A stretch of 64,000 nt of DNA from contig JALXAM010000064.1 of NCBI GenBank assembly GCA_026992075.1, positions 1-64,000 of the forward strand. Direction: 5' to 3'. Position numbers and translations under genes: made by a program. This document shows, piece by piece, positions 34,848 to 43,136 of the stretch. This DNA comes from Sedimenticola sp. (GTDB taxonomy: Bacteria; Pseudomonadota; Gammaproteobacteria; Chromatiales; Chromatiaceae). The stretch's first letter is position 1; every line of letters starts with the position of its first letter. The notes under the pieces are model-generated. The model saw nothing but the letters and a program-made list of their open reading frames with translations. It was not told the origin of the DNA and searched no databases.

Positions 34848-36176
34848 ATGGCTGATCGACGCGAAGGTTCCCTCGAAGCGCCCACTCGCCATCCGTTGGA
34901 TTGGCAAAATCCCGATTTCTACGATGAGGAGAAGCTGCTGGCAGAGATGGAGCGGGTATTCGATATCTGCCACGGGTGCCGCCGCTGCGTCAGTCTCTGT
35001 CATGCCTTCCCGACGCTGTTCGATCTGGTGGACGAGTCCGACACCATGGAGATCGACGGGGTGAAGAAGGAGGACTACTGGAAGGTGGTGGAGCACTGCT
35101 ATCTGTGCGACCTGTGCTTCCTCACCAAGTGTCCCTACGTGCCGCCCCACGAGTGGAACGTGGACTTTCCCCACCTGATGCTCCAGGCCAAGGCGGTGCA
35201 CTTCAAGAAGCATGGGGCGAAGTTTCGTGACAAGGTGCTGGCCGCCACCGATACCGTGCCCAGGCTGGCGGGCATCCCCATCGTGGCGGGGGTGGTGAAC
35301 AGCCTCAACCACAGCAAGCCCTTCCGCAAGGTGCTGGAGAGCACCCTGGGGGTGGACCAGGATGCCGTGATACCGAACTACACCAGCAAGCCCTTGCGCA
35401 GCAGGCTGAAGCCCAAGCCCGATGCCCAGGGTGAGCCCGCCGGGCCCACCACCGGCAAGGTGGCCCTTTTCGCCACCTGCTACGGCAACTACAACCAGCC
35501 CGACATGGGCGAGGACCTGGTGGCGGTGTTCGAGCACAACGGCATCCCGGTCACCATCGCCGAGAAGGAGCGCTGCTGCGGCATGCCCAAGCTGGAGTTG
35601 GGCGACCTGGAGGCGGTGGCCGAGGCCAAAGAGGTGAACATCCCTGTGCTGGCGAAGCTGGTGGACGAGGGCTGGGACATCGTCGCGCCCATCCCCTCCT
35701 GCGTGCTCATGTTCAAGCAGGAGCTGCCGCTGATGTTTCCCGACGACGAACAGGTGGCCAAGGTGCGCGACCACATCTATGACCCCTTCGAGTACCTGAT
35801 GCTGCGCCACAAGCACGGCAAGCTGAAGACCGATTTCAGGAATCCCCTGGGCAAGGTGGCCTACCACGTGGCCTGCCACCAGCGGGTGCAGCGCATCGGC
35901 CACAAGACGCGCGAGGCCCTGAGCCTGGTGCCGGACACCGAGATCGAGATGATCGAACGCTGCTCCGGTCACGACGGCACCTATGCCGTGAAGAAGGAGT
36001 ACCACGCCATCTCCATGAAGCTGGTGCGTCCCGTGGCCAACCGGGTGAAGAAGGCCGAGCCGGATCACTACACCAGCGATTGCATCATGGCCGGCCATCA
36101 CATCGCCCACGCCATCGATGACGGCAGCGACGTGGAACACCCCATCAGTTTGCTGCGCAAGGCGTACGGCATTTGA
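34848..36176 (+). CDS. GlpC/HdrD-like iron-sulfur protein
   Basis: 442 residues from the ATG at 34848, chosen because GAGGAGA is well spaced from it; the ATG at 34842 is too close. The N-terminus has two 4Fe-4S sites (CHGCRRCVSLCH and CYLCDLCFLTKC). The body carries the CCG-type domains of heterodisulfide reductase/GlpC proteins: ERCCGMPKLELGD and the later ACHQRVQ...ERCSGHDG, the second lacking the doubled Cys. The family often sits beside rubrerythrin and DUF3501 in proteobacteria, where it probably delivers electrons to the peroxide-reducing di-iron protein. Its stop overlaps the region just before the DUF3501 start. Confidence 0.85.
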   Translation: MADRREGSLEAPTRHPLDWQNPDFYDEEKLLAEMERVFDICHGCRRCVSLCHAFPTLFDLVDESDTMEIDGVKKEDYWKVVEHCYLCDLCFLTKCPYVPPHEWNVDFPHLMLQAKAVHFKKHGAKFRDKVLAATDTVPRLAGIPIVAGVVNSLNHSKPFRKVLESTLGVDQDAVIPNYTSKPLRSRLKPKPDAQGEPAGPTTGKVALFATCYGNYNQPDMGEDLVAVFEHNGIPVTIAEKERCCGMPKLELGDLEAVAEAKEVNIPVLAKLVDEGWDIVAPIPSCVLMFKQELPLMFPDDEQVAKVRDHIYDPFEYLMLRHKHGKLKTDFRNPLGKVAYHVACHQRVQRIGHKTREALSLVPDTEIEMIERCSGHDGTYAVKKEYHAISMKLVRPVANRVKKAEPDHYTSDCIMAGHHIAHAIDDGSDVEHPISLLRKAYGI

Positions 36177-36214
36177 GGGGGAGAGGGCAAAGGGATCAAA
36201 CCAGGAGAAACATC

Positions 36215-36799
36215 ATGAGCAAGCTGAAACACGAAGACCTGATGAGCCTCGAGGAATACCACGAGGCGCGGGACGACTTCCGCCAGAAGGCGATCGCCCA
36301 CAAGAAGATCCGCCAGGTGCCGCTGGACGAGCACGCCACCCTCTATTTCGAGGACCGGCTCACCATGCAGTACCAGATCCAGGAGATGCTGCGGATCGAG
36401 AAGATCTTCCAGAAGGAGGCCATCCAGGAAGAGCTGGACGCCTACAATCCGCTGATCCCGGATGGCACCAACTGGAAGGCCACCTTCATGCTGGAGTTTC
36501 CCGACGTGGAGGAGCGTCGCAAGCGACTGGCCGAGCTGGTGGGCATCGAGCACAAGGTCTGGGTGAAGGTGAACGGCTACGACAAAGTCTATGCCATCGC
36601 CAACGAGGACCTGGAGCGTTCCACCGAGGAGAAGACCTCCAGCGTCCACTTCCTGCGCTTCGAGCTGACGCCGGAGATGCGGGAGGCGGTGAAGCGCGGG
36701 GAGCCCATCTACATGGGTATCGACTATCCCGGCTACCAGGTGGAGGTGGGCCCCATCCCGGAAGAGACCGCCCGTGCCCTTGCCGAGGACTTGGACTGA
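36215..36799 (+). CDS. DUF3501 family protein
   Basis: 194 residues from the ATG at 36215 after AGGAGAA. The sequence (LMSLEEYHEARDDFRQKAIAHKK, YFEDRLTMQYQIQEMLRIEKIF, YNPLIPDGTNWKATFMLEFPD) matches DUF3501, a family of unknown function that co-occurs with rubrerythrin and the GlpC-like protein. The strong conservation of the triad suggests it forms part of the same oxidative-stress pathway. Followed by a bidirectional-type terminator. Confidence 0.88.
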   Translation: MSKLKHEDLMSLEEYHEARDDFRQKAIAHKKIRQVPLDEHATLYFEDRLTMQYQIQEMLRIEKIFQKEAIQEELDAYNPLIPDGTNWKATFMLEFPDVEERRKRLAELVGIEHKVWVKVNGYDKVYAIANEDLERSTEEKTSSVHFLRFELTPEMREAVKRGEPIYMGIDYPGYQVEVGPIPEETARALAEDLD

Positions 36800-36823
36800 A
36801 GCGCTGTTCCTTCGCAGTCTCGC

Positions 36824-36853
36824 AAAAAAGGGGGCCGGCAGGCCCCTTTTTTC
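36824..36853. terminator. Rho-independent terminator, active in either direction
   Basis: AAAAAAGGGGGCC and GGCCCCTTTTTT flank a GGCA-type loop. The symmetric A and T runs allow termination from either side. It closes the rubrerythrin operon. Confidence 0.85.
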
Positions 36854-36911
36854 GTCTCCCTCTCCCGCTCTGCTAAGATGAAATCAACTGCTGTTGGAAC
36901 GGGAGGGGAAG

Positions 36912-38036
36912 ATGGCGGAAGAGGAAACGCAGCAGGGCGCCGGCGGGGCGTCGGAACCGGAGGCCGGGCCGGCCGGAAAGAAAGCGGTCACGAAGAAAGC
37001 CACAAAGAAGAAAACGGCGCGCAAGACGGCCAAGAAAAAGGTGGCCAAGAAGCGTGTCCAGAAGAAAAAGGTTGCGGCGGCGGCCGCTTCCTCCCTTGCG
37101 GAGCGTGGTGGGCCGGGGGCGACCGGGGAGAAGGCGGAATCCATGCCCCCCGCCGAGGCAGCCGCCGGCGCGAAGAGCTCGGTGGACGAGGCGGCCGCTG
37201 ATGAGGTGACGAAAATTTCTCAGGCTGCCGTGCCTCCTGAGCCTGAACGGCCGGCGCTGCGGGCTGAACGGCGGCGCTGGCGGCGCTTGGTGGACCTGGT
37301 GGCAAGCCTGCTGGTGCTGGCGATCTTCGCGGGGCTCACCATCGGGGTGATCATGTATTTCCGTGCGGTGATCTATGCTCCTCCCCCCACCCGAGACAGG
37401 CCTGCAACTTCCGTTGCCAAGGAACGGAAGAGTTCCACTACCCTTTCTGCTACACGGCAGCAGGTGGTGGTCGAATCAGCCTCTCCTCGGCAGCCGGTGA
37501 TCCCGTCCGCAGCACAACCCCACGATCCGGTCTCTTCCGGGGGTGTTGGAGCGCCGGGTGCGGAGAAACCGTCACGGCCCGTCTCCCGGGAGTCAGAGGA
37601 ACAGGCGCCGGCGACCGGCGTGGCCTCGGCTCCGGGAGCAACCAGTTCGGGTATCACGAATGTTGCCAAGTCCGGAGCGTCTGCCGCTTCGCCTTCTCCG
37701 GCCGGATCGGAAGAACAGGTTTCTGTTGCCGGCCAGCCCGAGCCTCGGCCGGAAAGGGCGGCCCCCGGAATCCCGCCCGGGCAGGCAGTTCCCGCCCCGG
37801 ACAAGGGAGCGGCAACCTCGGCGCCGCCGGAGCGGCAGCCCGGTGGAGCGACACCAGCCAAACCATCCCGGCCTGCCGCGCCGACAGCCCCTGCCCGCCG
37901 GTGGCCCGGGTGGGGCCAGCCCTGGCAGGGCTATCCGCCAGGATGGGGATACCCGGGGGGCGGTAGAGCGCCCGGCTGGGGCACTCCCTACCGGCAGGTG
38001 CCCTATCCTCCATCACAGGGTTACCCGGTCTACTGA
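36912..38036 (+). CDS. Membrane protein with histone-like lysine tail and Pro/Gly/Trp/Tyr-rich C-terminus
   Basis: 374 residues from the ATG at 36912 (GGGAGGGG upstream). Residues 23-54 are a lysine-rich tract (KKAVTKKATKKKTARKTAKK). A single TM helix lies at about 126-150 (LVDLVASLLVLAIFAGLTIG), preceded by an Arg-rich stop (RRRWRRL), so the tail should face the cytoplasm. The remaining 220 residues are Ser/Pro/Ala-rich and presumably periplasmic, ending in a Gly/Pro/Trp/Tyr segment (WPGWGQPWQGYPPGWGYP). No known domain. It may bind nucleic acid at the membrane; this is inferred from composition only. Located between the rubrerythrin operon and pabB. Confidence 0.68.
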   Translation: MAEEETQQGAGGASEPEAGPAGKKAVTKKATKKKTARKTAKKKVAKKRVQKKKVAAAAASSLAERGGPGATGEKAESMPPAEAAAGAKSSVDEAAADEVTKISQAAVPPEPERPALRAERRRWRRLVDLVASLLVLAIFAGLTIGVIMYFRAVIYAPPPTRDRPATSVAKERKSSTTLSATRQQVVVESASPRQPVIPSAAQPHDPVSSGGVGAPGAEKPSRPVSRESEEQAPATGVASAPGATSSGITNVAKSGASAASPSPAGSEEQVSVAGQPEPRPERAAPGIPPGQAVPAPDKGAATSAPPERQPGGATPAKPSRPAAPTAPARRWPGWGQPWQGYPPGWGYPGGGRAPGWGTPYRQVPYPPSQGYPVY

Positions 38037-38083
38037 TGAGCCGGACCGGTTTCACCGCCAACCAGGACATTCCGTAACCGTTC

Positions 38084-39448
38084 GTGCAACGCCTGGAGAT
38101 TCCCTGGCCCCGGCAGGTGGCCAGCTTCTTTGTCTGCATCCGCCATCTATCCTGGCCCCAGTGGCTCGACAGTGGCGAGGGAGAGGTGACGCCTCGCAGC
38201 CGCTGGCACCTGATGGTGGCCGCGCCCCGTCTGCGGATTCTCTGCGAGAAAGAGGATTGCCGGGTGATGGATGCCGGGGGGCGGGTGAAGCGTTTCCGGG
38301 AGGAACCCCTTCAAGTGCTGCGCGCGGCGCTCGCCCCCCGATGGGAGCCACCAACCGGCCTGCCTTTCACGGGAGGGGCGCTGGGTTACTTCTCCTATGA
38401 TCTCGGTCGCCGCTTGATGGGCCTGGAGAGCGCCGGGCCGGCATTGCCGGAAATGGCGGTGGGCATCTATGACTGGGCCATCCTGCTGGACCGGCGCGAA
38501 CGGCGTGCCTGGATCGCGGGAGAGAATTTTCCATCCTGGCTGCCGGATGCCCTGACCAGCGCAGCCAAACGGAACGAGGTGGACACCGGAGCATGGCGGG
38601 CGGGTCGTCTGCAGCACCTGTTGGACAAGGAGGCCTACCTGACGGCCATCGGGCGTATCCACCACTACCTGCGGGAGGGGGACTGCTACCAGGTCAACTA
38701 CGCCCAGCCCTTCGAGGCCGAGGTTTCGGGAGACCCACTGGGGCTCTATCTCTCCATGCGGCGGGCCAACCCGGTCCCCTATGGCGCCTGTCTCCTGTTT
38801 CCCTTCGCCACCATCCTCAGCGCCTCTCCGGAGCAGTTTCTGTGGTTGCGCGGTGACCGGGTGGCGACCCGCCCCATCAAGGGCACCCGTCCGCGAGGCG
38901 TCAGTCCCGGAGAGGATGAGCGACTGCGGCGGGAGTTGGCCCGGAGCGCAAAGGACCGGGCCGAAAATCTGATGATCGTGGATCTGCTGCGCAACGACCT
39001 GGGCAAGGTGTGTCGCCCGGGCAGCATCAGGGTGCCGGAGCTGTTCGCGGTGGAATCCTTTCCCACGGTGCACCACCTGGTGAGCGAGGTGCAGGGGCGG
39101 CTGGCGGTCGGGGAGGATGCGCTGAGCCTGCTCCAGGCCTGCTTTCCCGGTGGCTCCATCACCGGTGCGCCCAAGCGACGTGCCATGGAGATCATCCAGG
39201 AGCTGGAGGGGAGGGCGCGGGACCTCTATTGCGGCAGCATCGGTTGGATCGGCTACCATGGCGACATGGAGACCAGCATCGCCATCCGTACGCTCCAGAT
39301 CCGGGAGGGCCTGGCCCGTTATTGGGCGGGGGGTGGAATCGTCATCGATTCCGAGGGGGAGGCGGAATACCGGGAGAGCCTGCACAAAGCGGCGGCCTTT
39401 TTCGAGCTGCTGGAACAAACTTCTCACCATCCCGGGAGTGAGCCATGA
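38084..39448 (+). CDS. pabB: Aminodeoxychorismate synthase component I
   Basis: 454 residues with GTG start at 38084. The PabB signature is RPIKGTRPRG, whose lysine forms the covalent intermediate in aminodeoxychorismate synthases; the anthranilate synthase equivalent differs there. Other blocks: GYFSYDLGR, CYQVNYAQPFE, NLMIVDLLRNDLGKV and CFPGGSITGAPK. The enzyme makes 4-amino-4-deoxychorismate for folate synthesis, using ammonia from PabA, which is not in the window. The stop overlaps the TAXI gene by 4 nt. Confidence 0.93.
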   Translation: MQRLEIPWPRQVASFFVCIRHLSWPQWLDSGEGEVTPRSRWHLMVAAPRLRILCEKEDCRVMDAGGRVKRFREEPLQVLRAALAPRWEPPTGLPFTGGALGYFSYDLGRRLMGLESAGPALPEMAVGIYDWAILLDRRERRAWIAGENFPSWLPDALTSAAKRNEVDTGAWRAGRLQHLLDKEAYLTAIGRIHHYLREGDCYQVNYAQPFEAEVSGDPLGLYLSMRRANPVPYGACLLFPFATILSASPEQFLWLRGDRVATRPIKGTRPRGVSPGEDERLRRELARSAKDRAENLMIVDLLRNDLGKVCRPGSIRVPELFAVESFPTVHHLVSEVQGRLAVGEDALSLLQACFPGGSITGAPKRRAMEIIQELEGRARDLYCGSIGWIGYHGDMETSIAIRTLQIREGLARYWAGGGIVIDSEGEAEYRESLHKAAAFFELLEQTSHHPGSEP

Positions 39449-40743
39449 AACCGGGCTTTCGTACTGGTCAGCTTCGTTTCTATCTGCCCCTGGTGCTGCT
39501 GGTGCTGCTGGGGTTCCTGTTGGCGTGGCATTTCGTCCAGCCGGCACCGCCGGATCACATCGTCATCGCGGCTGGTGAACCCGGCGGCGCCTATCTCAAT
39601 TACGCCCGTCGCTATGCCGAGTTGCTGAAACGGGAAGGCATCGAACTGGAGGTACTGGAGACCGGAGGCGCGGTGGAGAACCTGGCCCTGCTGCGGGAGG
39701 GAAAGGTGGAGCTCGCCTTTGTCCAGGGCGGAGTGGCACCGGCCTCCGATGCCAACCTGGGAATCCGCGGCCTGGCCAGCCTCTACTATGAGCCCCTGTG
39801 GCTCTTCGTGCGGAACGATCTCCAGCTGCCCGGCCGCCTTCCGACGCTGGAGAATCTCAAGGTATCCGTGGGCCCCGAGGGATCGGGCACCCGGGCCTTG
39901 GTGGTCCAGCTGCTGCGGGACAATGGCCTGGATCCCAGCCGCCCGGGGCTGGAGAGCCTGCCTTCAAAAGAGGCGGCCAGGCGCCTGGTGGACGGAAGCC
40001 TAGACGCCGCCTTCATCATGGCCTCTCCCCAGAGCGACACGGTGCGTGGACTGCTGCATCATTCCGGCGTTCATCCGGTGAGTTTCGATCGGGCCGCAGC
40101 CTATGCCCGCCGCTACGGCTGGCTGCGGGAGCTGGTGCTGCCGGAGGGCGCCGAGGACCTGGCGCTCAACCTGCCGAGGCAGGACCTGCGGCTGCTGGCC
40201 ACCACCGCCAACCTGCTCTCCCGGGACACCCTGCATCCCGCCATCGTCAGCCTGCTCATGCAGGTGCTGAAAGAGGTGCATGGACGGGGAGGCTGGTTCG
40301 AGAGCCCCGGAGAGTTTCCCTCGTCCCGCTACCTGCCTCTGCCCCTGGACGAGCAGGCGAAGCGTTACTTCGAGCATGGCCCCCCTTTCCTGCAGCGCTA
40401 CCTGCCTTTCTGGGCCGCCACCTTCATCGACCGCACCAAGATCATGCTGCTGCCCCTGCTGGGACTGCTGATCCCGCTGTTCAAGGTGGCGCCACCGCTC
40501 TATCGCTGGCGTATGCGGGCCCGCATCTACCGCTGGTACGATCAGCTGGAAGAGGTGGACCGCCGCGCCGCGTCCCAACCGCCGCCGGATGCGGAGGTCC
40601 TGCTGGCGACCCTGCGCCGGCTGGAAGAGGAGGTGCGGGACGTGAAAGTGCCCCTGGCCTTTTCCGACCAGCTCTACCACCTGCGCCTGCATATCGATTT
40701 CGTGCGCCGGGAGGTGCGGCGACGGCTGGTTGGCTCCCGCTGA
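39445..40743 (+). CDS. TAXI-family TRAP transporter solute-binding protein with C-terminal TM
   Basis: 432 residues. N-terminal hydrophobic signal anchor (LPLVLLVLLGFLLAWHF), then a TAXI-type binding domain (IVIAAGEPGGAYLNYARRYAELL, LETGGAVENLALLREGKVELAFVQGG, VSVGPEGSGTRA). Unlike simple periplasmic binding proteins it continues past a second TM near residue 345 (IMLLPLLGLLIPLFK) into a 75-residue cytoplasmic tail with RRLEEEV-type coiled-coil character. Overlap with pabB by 4 nt is positional, not obviously functional. No TRAP permease is encoded next to it. Confidence 0.87.
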   Translation: MKPGFRTGQLRFYLPLVLLVLLGFLLAWHFVQPAPPDHIVIAAGEPGGAYLNYARRYAELLKREGIELEVLETGGAVENLALLREGKVELAFVQGGVAPASDANLGIRGLASLYYEPLWLFVRNDLQLPGRLPTLENLKVSVGPEGSGTRALVVQLLRDNGLDPSRPGLESLPSKEAARRLVDGSLDAAFIMASPQSDTVRGLLHHSGVHPVSFDRAAAYARRYGWLRELVLPEGAEDLALNLPRQDLRLLATTANLLSRDTLHPAIVSLLMQVLKEVHGRGGWFESPGEFPSSRYLPLPLDEQAKRYFEHGPPFLQRYLPFWAATFIDRTKIMLLPLLGLLIPLFKVAPPLYRWRMRARIYRWYDQLEEVDRRAASQPPPDAEVLLATLRRLEEEVRDVKVPLAFSDQLYHLRLHIDFVRREVRRRLVGSR

Positions 40744-40751
40744 GGATCGGA

Positions 40752-41207
40752 CTACCCTTTTTCCCGGCCGGTGACCAGGGGGATGTATTCCCCATATCCC
40801 AGCGCTTCCATTTCCTCCAGCGGAATGAACCGCAGGGCGGCGGAATTGATGCAGTAGCGCAGTCCTCCACGCTCAGGAGGCCCATCGGGGAAGACATGGC
40901 CCAGGTGACTGTCGCCCTGGGCGGATCGCACCTCGGTGCGGATCATGCCGTGGCTGGTGTCCCGTACTTCCCGCAGGCATCCGGGCTCTATGGGACGGGT
41001 GAAGGCCGGCCAGCCACAGCCGGAGTCGTATTTGTCGGCAGAGGAGAAGAGCGGCTCCCCCGAGACCACGTCCACGTAGAGGCCGGGCTCATGGTTGTGC
41101 AGATAGGCGCCGCTGCCCGGTGGTTCCGTGGCGTTCTCCTGGGTGACGCGGTACTGGATCTCGCTGAGGGCGGCGATCGCCTCGGGGCTCTTCCGGTATC
41201 TTTTCAT
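40752..41207 (-). CDS. msrB: Methionine-R-sulfoxide reductase MsrB
   Basis: 151 residues from the ATG at 41207. The catalytic Cys is C119 ([11 protein letters not shown]); the substrate-binding GWPAF motif follows C64 (SGCGWPAF), which can act as resolving cysteine. The two CxxC zinc pairs found in many MsrB are missing ([10 protein letters not shown] replaces the first), so this is the non-zinc form. It repairs oxidised methionine with thioredoxin. Convergent with the TAXI gene. Confidence 0.93.
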   Translation of the reverse strand: MKRYRKSPEAIAALSEIQYRVTQENATEPPGSGAYLHNHEPGLYVDVVSGEPLFSSADKYDSGCGWPAFTRPIEPGCLREVRDTSHGMIRTEVRSAQGDSHLGHVFPDGPPERGGLRYCINSAALRFIPLEEMEALGYGEYIPLVTGREKG

Positions 41208-41281
41208 GGGATGCGCTTCCTCTCTCGATGCTCCGATTCTGATCTTCCGGTTGGCGAAATCAACCCGGTGGAGCCCGGGAA

Positions 41282-42541
41282 ATGCGCACCTTGTCCGAAA
41301 GTGGAAGGTCCCGCCCGGTCTATACTGCCTCCATGCAGCAGGAAGAGAGATCGACCGGATCCACGCTCGGGCTCGCCTTCGCGGAACCCGGCCTGGAGCA
41401 GGCATTTCGGGAGCATTACGACCGAACCTATCGCTTCTTCGTGAAGCTGGGCATCGGCGTGGGAACGCTGATGTTCGCCAGTTTCGGTCCCCTGGACCGG
41501 CTGCTGTTTCCCAATGCCTGGGAGCAGCTCTGGTGGTGGCGCTATGCCTTCTGCCTGCCGCCGCTCCTGTTGACTTTTCTGCTGCTGTTTCTGGTGCGTG
41601 ATCACCGCTGGGTGCAACTCGTGGTCACCCTGGTGGCGGTGCTGGTGGGAATGGGCACGCTGGGCATGCTGAACGATGCGCCTCCCAAAGGTTACAGCTT
41701 CTTCTATGCCGGGCTGATGCTCATCATCTTCTACATCCACGCCTTCGTTCGGCTGCGGTTCGCCTGGGCCACCCTGGCCAGTCTGGTGATCTTCGCCGGA
41801 CATGAGTACTTGGTGTGGTGGTTGCGCCCGGTCTTTTCAACGGCGGATCTCCTGGCCGGCCACGCCTTTCTTCTGGCGGCGGTGGTGGGCGGCATGGGCA
41901 CCAGTTATTCCCTGGAGAAAGATGCGCGCAGCCAGTTCCTGCTGCAGCGCCACCTGGACAGAGAACGAAAGCGGCTGGAGACGGCCAACCGGGAACTGGA
42001 GAAACTCAACGAAAAGCTGGAGAGGCTGGCACGGGTGGATGAACTCACCGGGATCGCCAACCGACGCAGCTTCATGGAACAGCTCACCCGGGCCTGGCGG
42101 GCGGAGCTGCGGAAGGGGAGGGAGGCCGCTCCTCTCAGCCTGTTGCTGGTGGATATCGACCACTTCAAGGATTACAACGACCTCTATGGTCATCCTGAAG
42201 GGGACCGTTGCCTGAAGCAGGTGGCGGGCATATTGGCCAGCTTTGCCCGCAGGCCCAGGGACCTGGCGGCCCGGATCGGAGGTGAGGAGTTCGTCCTGCT
42301 GCTCCCGGAGACCGGTTTGGATCAGGCCCTGGAACTGGCACAAGCGTTGCGCACCGCAGTGATGGAGGCGGGGATTCCCCATGCCGCCTCCTCTGTGGCC
42401 CCGCAGGTCACCGTCAGCGTGGGAGTCGCCAGCCAGGTGCCTCTCGATGCCCGGAACCCGGAGAGCCTTCTCCAGCAGGCCGACCAGGCGCTCTACCGTG
42501 CCAAGCGGGAGGGGCGCAACCGGGTGGTGAAGGCGGATTGA
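41282..42541 (+). CDS. Membrane-bound diguanylate cyclase
   Basis: 419 residues. The first 200 contain about six TM helices ([47 protein letters not shown]), followed by a short coiled coil (residues 215-255) and a GGDEF domain: [23 protein letters not shown] and RIGGEEF, which is an active cyclase motif. An inhibitory I-site RPRD lies five residues before it, so product feedback is expected. Makes c-di-GMP from two GTP. The start at 41282 has GGAG at 41271; an ATG at 41333 is possible. The TM sensor has no recognised ligand. Confidence 0.88.
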   Translation: MRTLSESGRSRPVYTASMQQEERSTGSTLGLAFAEPGLEQAFREHYDRTYRFFVKLGIGVGTLMFASFGPLDRLLFPNAWEQLWWWRYAFCLPPLLLTFLLLFLVRDHRWVQLVVTLVAVLVGMGTLGMLNDAPPKGYSFFYAGLMLIIFYIHAFVRLRFAWATLASLVIFAGHEYLVWWLRPVFSTADLLAGHAFLLAAVVGGMGTSYSLEKDARSQFLLQRHLDRERKRLETANRELEKLNEKLERLARVDELTGIANRRSFMEQLTRAWRAELRKGREAAPLSLLLVDIDHFKDYNDLYGHPEGDRCLKQVAGILASFARRPRDLAARIGGEEFVLLLPETGLDQALELAQALRTAVMEAGIPHAASSVAPQVTVSVGVASQVPLDARNPESLLQQADQALYRAKREGRNRVVKAD

Positions 42542-42543
42542 GC

Positions 42544-42816
42544 TTACCGCTGTCTACAGCGCACCATACCGTGATCGCTGCTGGCCAGGATCGCCTCGCC
42601 TTCCCCCTTCTCCCAGAAGAGGAGCTGGCGGTCGGTGTACTTCTCTCCCGATCCCGAGTGAACGCGCGGGAGCTGGTGGTTTTTGCCATCGAGAGTCAGG
42701 GTGATCGAATCACCACCTCCGGCAACCTCGAAAGTGGTGCCGCCCTGGCAACCGAAGGAGCGGCTTTCAGGCGGGGGGCTACTGCATGCGGCCAGGGTCA
42801 GGAACAGCAGGGGCAG
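42544..42816 (-). pseudogene. MliC-like lysozyme inhibitor lipoprotein with lost start codon
   Basis: The frame encodes a lipoprotein-type leader with lipobox TLAAC (Cys at codon 42784-42786), then an MliC domain (FGCQGGTTFEVAG, ITLTLDGKNHQLP, GEKYTDRQLLFWEKGEGEAIL). MliC inhibits C-type lysozymes in the envelope. Reading upstream in frame there is no ATG, GTG or TTG before the frame enters a REP-like palindrome at 42829-42846 and the large repeat beyond it; only CTG codons are available (42816). The natural start seems to have been replaced by the repeat. It may still be expressed from a non-standard CTG. Confidence 0.6.
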
Positions 42817-42828
42817 GACCTTTCGTTG

Positions 42829-43115
42829 GTCGGGCTTCAGCCCGACATTCCAGCCAACAACGCTGGCAGGCCGGTGGGGCGGCTCTCGTAGCGGGACCTC
42901 GGCAGCAGGGGTGAGCCGGACTGAAAATCCAGTGGATTTTCGCAGCCGGCGAACGCCCCGCCATGGAGGGCGGGGCCGGACTTTGGGGCGGCGCACGGAA
43001 TGCAGAGCCACAAAGCCGACGCGGAGCCTACAGGGATGTATCCACGGCGTTCCCGCTACGAGAGCCGGCCCGCCGGCCCCGGGAAAGCGTCTCATTCGTC
43101 GGGCTGAAGCCCGAC
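42829..43115. repeat. Large hairpin repeat, copy C (expanded core) with flanking REP palindromes
   Basis: Flanked by inverted REP palindromes (42829-42846 and 43098-43115). The inner arms are 17-bp perfect (42880-42896 and 43051-43067), extended by a further seven pairs past a bulge. The core (42897-43050, 154 nt) begins and ends like the 52-nt core of copies A and B but has about 110 nt in place of part of the first hairpin; this insert contains GAAAATCCA/TGGATTTTC and GCCCCGCC/GGGCGGGGC stems. This 320-nt gap contains no supported gene apart from the lost start of mliC. Confidence 0.8.
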
Positions 43116-43136
43116 CTACCAATAGGGTTCCAGGCT

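Noticed and set aside
33029-34885. 618-residue minus-strand frame across oxyR and rubrerythrin
   Set aside because: Antisense shadow; oxyR carries all family residues and has a promoter and operator context on the plus strand.
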